Below are positions 7,157-10,032 of a DNA stretch of 10,032 nt, piece after piece (positions within the stretch are counted from its first letter, which is position 1; each line of letters starts with the position of its first letter). The stretch lies in the NCBI GenBank assembly GCA_039024375.1, contig JBCCQK010000306.1, positions 1-10,032 on the forward strand. Reading direction: 5' to 3'. Below the pieces are notes generated by a model, which made no database searches, was not told the DNA's origin, and worked only from the letters and a program-made list of their open reading frames with translations. The translations under genes were made by a program, and so were the position numbers. The stretch is from JAFMDF01 sp039024375. GTDB taxonomy: Bacteria > Bacteroidota > Bacteroidia > Chitinophagales > Saprospiraceae.

Positions 7157-7182
7157 ATTCGTGTTTAACCACTTCGTGGTTA
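7157..7182 (+). repeat. 26-nt dispersed hairpin repeat, copy D
   Basis: The lead ATTCGTGTT is followed by a perfect 7-bp stem TAACCAC / GTGGTTA around a TTC loop. It ends 18 nt before the stop codon of the PKD lipoprotein gene, so it would lie in that gene's 3' untranslated region and could cap the transcript. Confidence 0.65.
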
Positions 7183-7200
7183 GTGGTGGAATAAATGGCA

Positions 7201-8610
7201 CTAATCCAAGCTGTATAATTTGAAGCCATCTACAAAAACATCGAAGGCCTCTCCTGAACCATCGACCGTTTGCCACCACAGCTTACGGTTAAGGTTTCCG
7301 CCATCGGTGGCTACAATATCAAAGGAGTATTGCACCCAGTCGGTGGTCAGCACAAAATCGGCAGGGTCATCATTGGCGGCCCAACCTGATTCGATGGTTC
7401 GGACATCCCACGCAAAGCCATCTTTGGTTGATTTTGCCCAGAAAGTAATGCGGTAGTTGCCATTAGGGATAATAGTTGCTGGAGATTTATTATCTAAAAT
7501 CCATCGGTCACCAGAGCCGTCGTAGGAGAACTTCAAGGACTTGCTACCGCTCATAGCATCCGTATCAATGACTTCATAGAAACCGTTGTTGTTGACCATT
7601 TTGTCTGGATTCCAAGTACCCCAATCTGGCGGAAACTCACCAGCACCTCCGTTTTCAAAATCTACGTTACCCGTAAATAAGTTGACTACAGTATTGGTAA
7701 TATTGAATTCGACTAAGCCCGCCAATAAAGACCCCGTGGCCGCAAATCCGTCCCCTGCATATTCCACCTGTACGGTTTGTCCTTCCGTGGCGGGAGTGGC
7801 CAAAGTGAGTAAAATAGACAAGTTATCGTCCGATAAGCTGATGTCCGCAATGTCTGCGGGTGCTCCATCTACGATGACGCTATACTTTGCCCGTTCTTCG
7901 TCCGTTAAAGGCTGTAGTTCTTCGTCGTAAGTGACGGCTAATAGAGAACCGAATTGAGACATATTTGAACTAACGGGGGAGATAACAGCTACATCAACCA
8001 CCGTAATGAAATCGGTTTTAGTAACCGTATTCGTGTTGAGGGGAAAAGTACGAGAGGCGTTTAACGTCACGCTGTAAGTCCCTACATTGTCGTAGCGTAC
8101 CGTTGGGTTACTTTCATCTGATTCGGTAATGTTACTAGCGCCAGGAAATTCCCAAGCTAGCGAATCCGCAAATTCGGAAGATAAATTCTCAAAAGTGATG
8201 GAAGAACCGACAATGATAGTTGTTTTATTGGCAGCAAAAGCCGATTCTACTAATGGCGCGACGTTGATTAATAAAGTTCGCTCTTCATTTGTTCCATCCT
8301 GAAAATCGACTACCAATTCGGCCGGAAATTGTCCAGCTTCGTTATAATTCACTTCTACTGTGGCTTGCTCGGAAGAAAAGACGTCTCCACCCTCAAAAGT
8401 CCACTCTCGATTGGCTACGTTTTTAGAACTGTCGATGTATTCCACCGATTCACCAATGGTTATATTGGTTCGGTCGGCGAATATTTTGTATTGAATTTCC
8501 CGAATCTCAAAATCTTGACTCGTATCAGCACAAGCGGCCAAGATAAGTATCGCAGCAAGTAGCAAAAAGCTGCTCCACTGGGTGATTTTGTTTATTGTTA
8601 ATTTTTTCAT
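7201..8610 (-). CDS. lipoprotein with two PKD domains and a C-terminal carbohydrate-binding-like module
   Basis: The 469-residue product begins with MKKLTINK, a hydrophobic stretch (about 14-26) and lipobox LAAC with Cys27, marking an exported lipoprotein. Residues about 44-117 form one PKD-type beta-sandwich (REWTFEGGDVFSS, AGQFPAELVV) and about 124-205 a second (LAWEFPGASN, NPTVRYDNVGTYSVTL). Residues about 210-305 resemble SwmB/Big-like adhesive modules (LSDDNLSILLTLATPATEGQTVQVEY). The C-terminus (about 313-469: VDFENGGAGEFPPDWGTW, SLKFSYDG, YRITFWAKS, FVDGFKLYSL) looks like a CBM4/9 or related beta-sandwich that binds glycans. No catalytic motif is visible. Such lipoproteins often sit beside SusC/SusD pairs, where SusE/SusF-like proteins help bind glycans at the surface; that role is inference. 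The ATG at 8610 is preceded by an A-rich region and opens a standard signal peptide. Structured repeats fill the gaps on both sides. Confidence 0.87.
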   Translation of the reverse strand: MKKLTINKITQWSSFLLLAAILILAACADTSQDFEIREIQYKIFADRTNITIGESVEYIDSSKNVANREWTFEGGDVFSSEQATVEVNYNEAGQFPAELVVDFQDGTNEERTLLINVAPLVESAFAANKTTIIVGSSITFENLSSEFADSLAWEFPGASNITESDESNPTVRYDNVGTYSVTLNASRTFPLNTNTVTKTDFITVVDVAVISPVSSNMSQFGSLLAVTYDEELQPLTDEERAKYSVIVDGAPADIADISLSDDNLSILLTLATPATEGQTVQVEYAGDGFAATGSLLAGLVEFNITNTVVNLFTGNVDFENGGAGEFPPDWGTWNPDKMVNNNGFYEVIDTDAMSGSKSLKFSYDGSGDRWILDNKSPATIIPNGNYRITFWAKSTKDGFAWDVRTIESGWAANDDPADFVLTTDWVQYSFDIVATDGGNLNRKLWWQTVDGSGEAFDVFVDGFKLYSLD

Positions 8611-8896
8611 GTTTTTTAGTTTTCTAAAGCCCAGATGAGAGTGTCTTAAAAGGCTCGGCGCAAATTTTTGAACCGAATAAAATACTGAAATCCTCCCCCT
8701 TTAAGCTCTACTTTTTTTTCCCCAAAGAAAGCTCTGCGCCTCCAAAGGGGGAAAGTTCTGTGCTATTTGTAAATTCAGAACTTTTACTGGTGGATTTTTT
8801 CAATTTGGGTCTTTTGAGACGACCTCATCTAAAGACTTCTTAAAAAATTGAACTATTTTATTACATCTCATTTTATCACACACTTCCGAGTAAATT
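8611..8896. other. 286-bp intergenic region largely occupied by a MITE-like inverted repeat
   Basis: Between the VCBS gene and the PKD lipoprotein gene there is no credible ORF. Most of the gap (8633-8830) is an imperfect inverted-repeat element. The AT-rich remainder (8831-8896) next to the VCBS stop shows no clear terminator. I looked for a minus-strand TAnnTTTG promoter motif ahead of the PKD gene and found none. Confidence 0.55.
8633..8830. mobile_element. MITE-like imperfect inverted-repeat element (198 nt)
   Basis: The terminal arms 8633-8652 and 8811-8830 are reverse complements at 16 of 20 positions, with shared core AGATGAG, three variable bases, GTCT, one variable base, AAAAG. Inside are a 9-bp inverted repeat TCCCCCTTT (8694-8702) with AAAGGGGGA (8744-8752) and another, AAAGTTCTG (8752-8760) with CAGAACTTT (8776-8784). 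Ends of the form GAGnnnGTCTnAAAAG resemble insertion-sequence termini as I recall them, so a non-autonomous or decayed element is plausible. A direct repeat TCTAAAG occurs at 8623-8629 and 8828-8834 but does not abut both arms cleanly, so it is not a proven target duplication. No transposase is present. Confidence 0.5.

Positions 8897-10032
<1,136 letters not shown>

Larger units (their letters stand above)
6657..7200. other. 544-bp intergenic region composed largely of nested inverted repeats
   Basis: No gene is supported here. Nearest the FG-GAP gene are two adjacent stem-loops (6695-6727 and about 6739-6772). After about 55 unremarkable AT-rich bases there is a repeat complex from 6829 to 7182: a short palindrome, hairpin-repeat copies C and D, and between them a large nested inverted repeat (6900-7154). 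The gap must contain the 3' end of the PKD lipoprotein transcript and possibly the 5' leader of the FG-GAP gene, so some of these stems are probably transcribed. Confidence 0.65.

Noticed and set aside
4131..7200. CRISPR array from the repeated hairpins
   Set aside because: Only four copies, in two distant pairs, with no regular spacers and no cas genes.
8623..8834. TCTAAAG direct repeats as a clean target-site duplication
   Set aside because: On the left the repeat is separated from the terminal arm, and on the right it overlaps the arm, so the geometry is not that of a fresh insertion; a 7-mer can recur by chance in AT-rich DNA.

Overview
The window looks like chromosomal DNA of a Bacteroidota bacterium, most plausibly of the Saprospiraceae/Lewinella type. 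The grounds are two proteins with C-terminal type IX secretion (T9SS) sorting domains, two lipoproteins with Bacteroidota-style lipoboxes, a stand-alone TonB plug lipoprotein, CRTAC1-like FG-GAP proteins and A-rich rather than GGAGG-type ribosome sites. The genus assignment is inference; no rRNA or other marker is present.

Layout: a plus-strand threonine synthase gene (thrC, 16-1461) is the only housekeeping gene and faces five minus-strand genes. In transcription order (right to left) these are: the C-terminal part of a large FG-GAP/VCBS protein that runs off the right edge (8897-10032); a lipoprotein with two PKD domains and a C-terminal carbohydrate-binding-like module (7201-8610); a secreted FG-GAP + ASPIC/UnbV protein with a T9SS tail (4896-6656); a 131-residue lipoprotein that is essentially a lone TonB plug domain, overlapping the preceding gene by 11 nt (4511-4906); and a secreted parallel beta-helix protein with an N-terminal carbohydrate-binding-like module and a T9SS tail (1512-4130). 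All five appear exported or surface-attached. Together they resemble the accessory part of a SusC/SusD-type glycan-use locus, with SusC/SusD perhaps to the right of the window; this is inference, as neither gene is visible.

The three larger gaps between minus-strand genes (4131-4510, 6657-7200, 8611-8896) are packed with structured repeats: four copies of a 26-nt hairpin whose stem bases change in compensating pairs, a 63-nt inverted repeat with 24-nt arms, a nested inverted repeat of about 255 nt enclosing two small hairpins, and a MITE-like element of about 200 nt. Two arrays with 7-nt period also occur: one just after the plug lipoprotein gene, and one inside the coding sequence of the rightmost gene, where it encodes a foreign-looking His/Ser segment and could be slippage-prone.

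No tRNA, rRNA, CRISPR array, transposase or phage gene was seen. The most interesting material is the non-coding repeat structure, the coding heptad array and the coupled FG-GAP/plug-lipoprotein pair.
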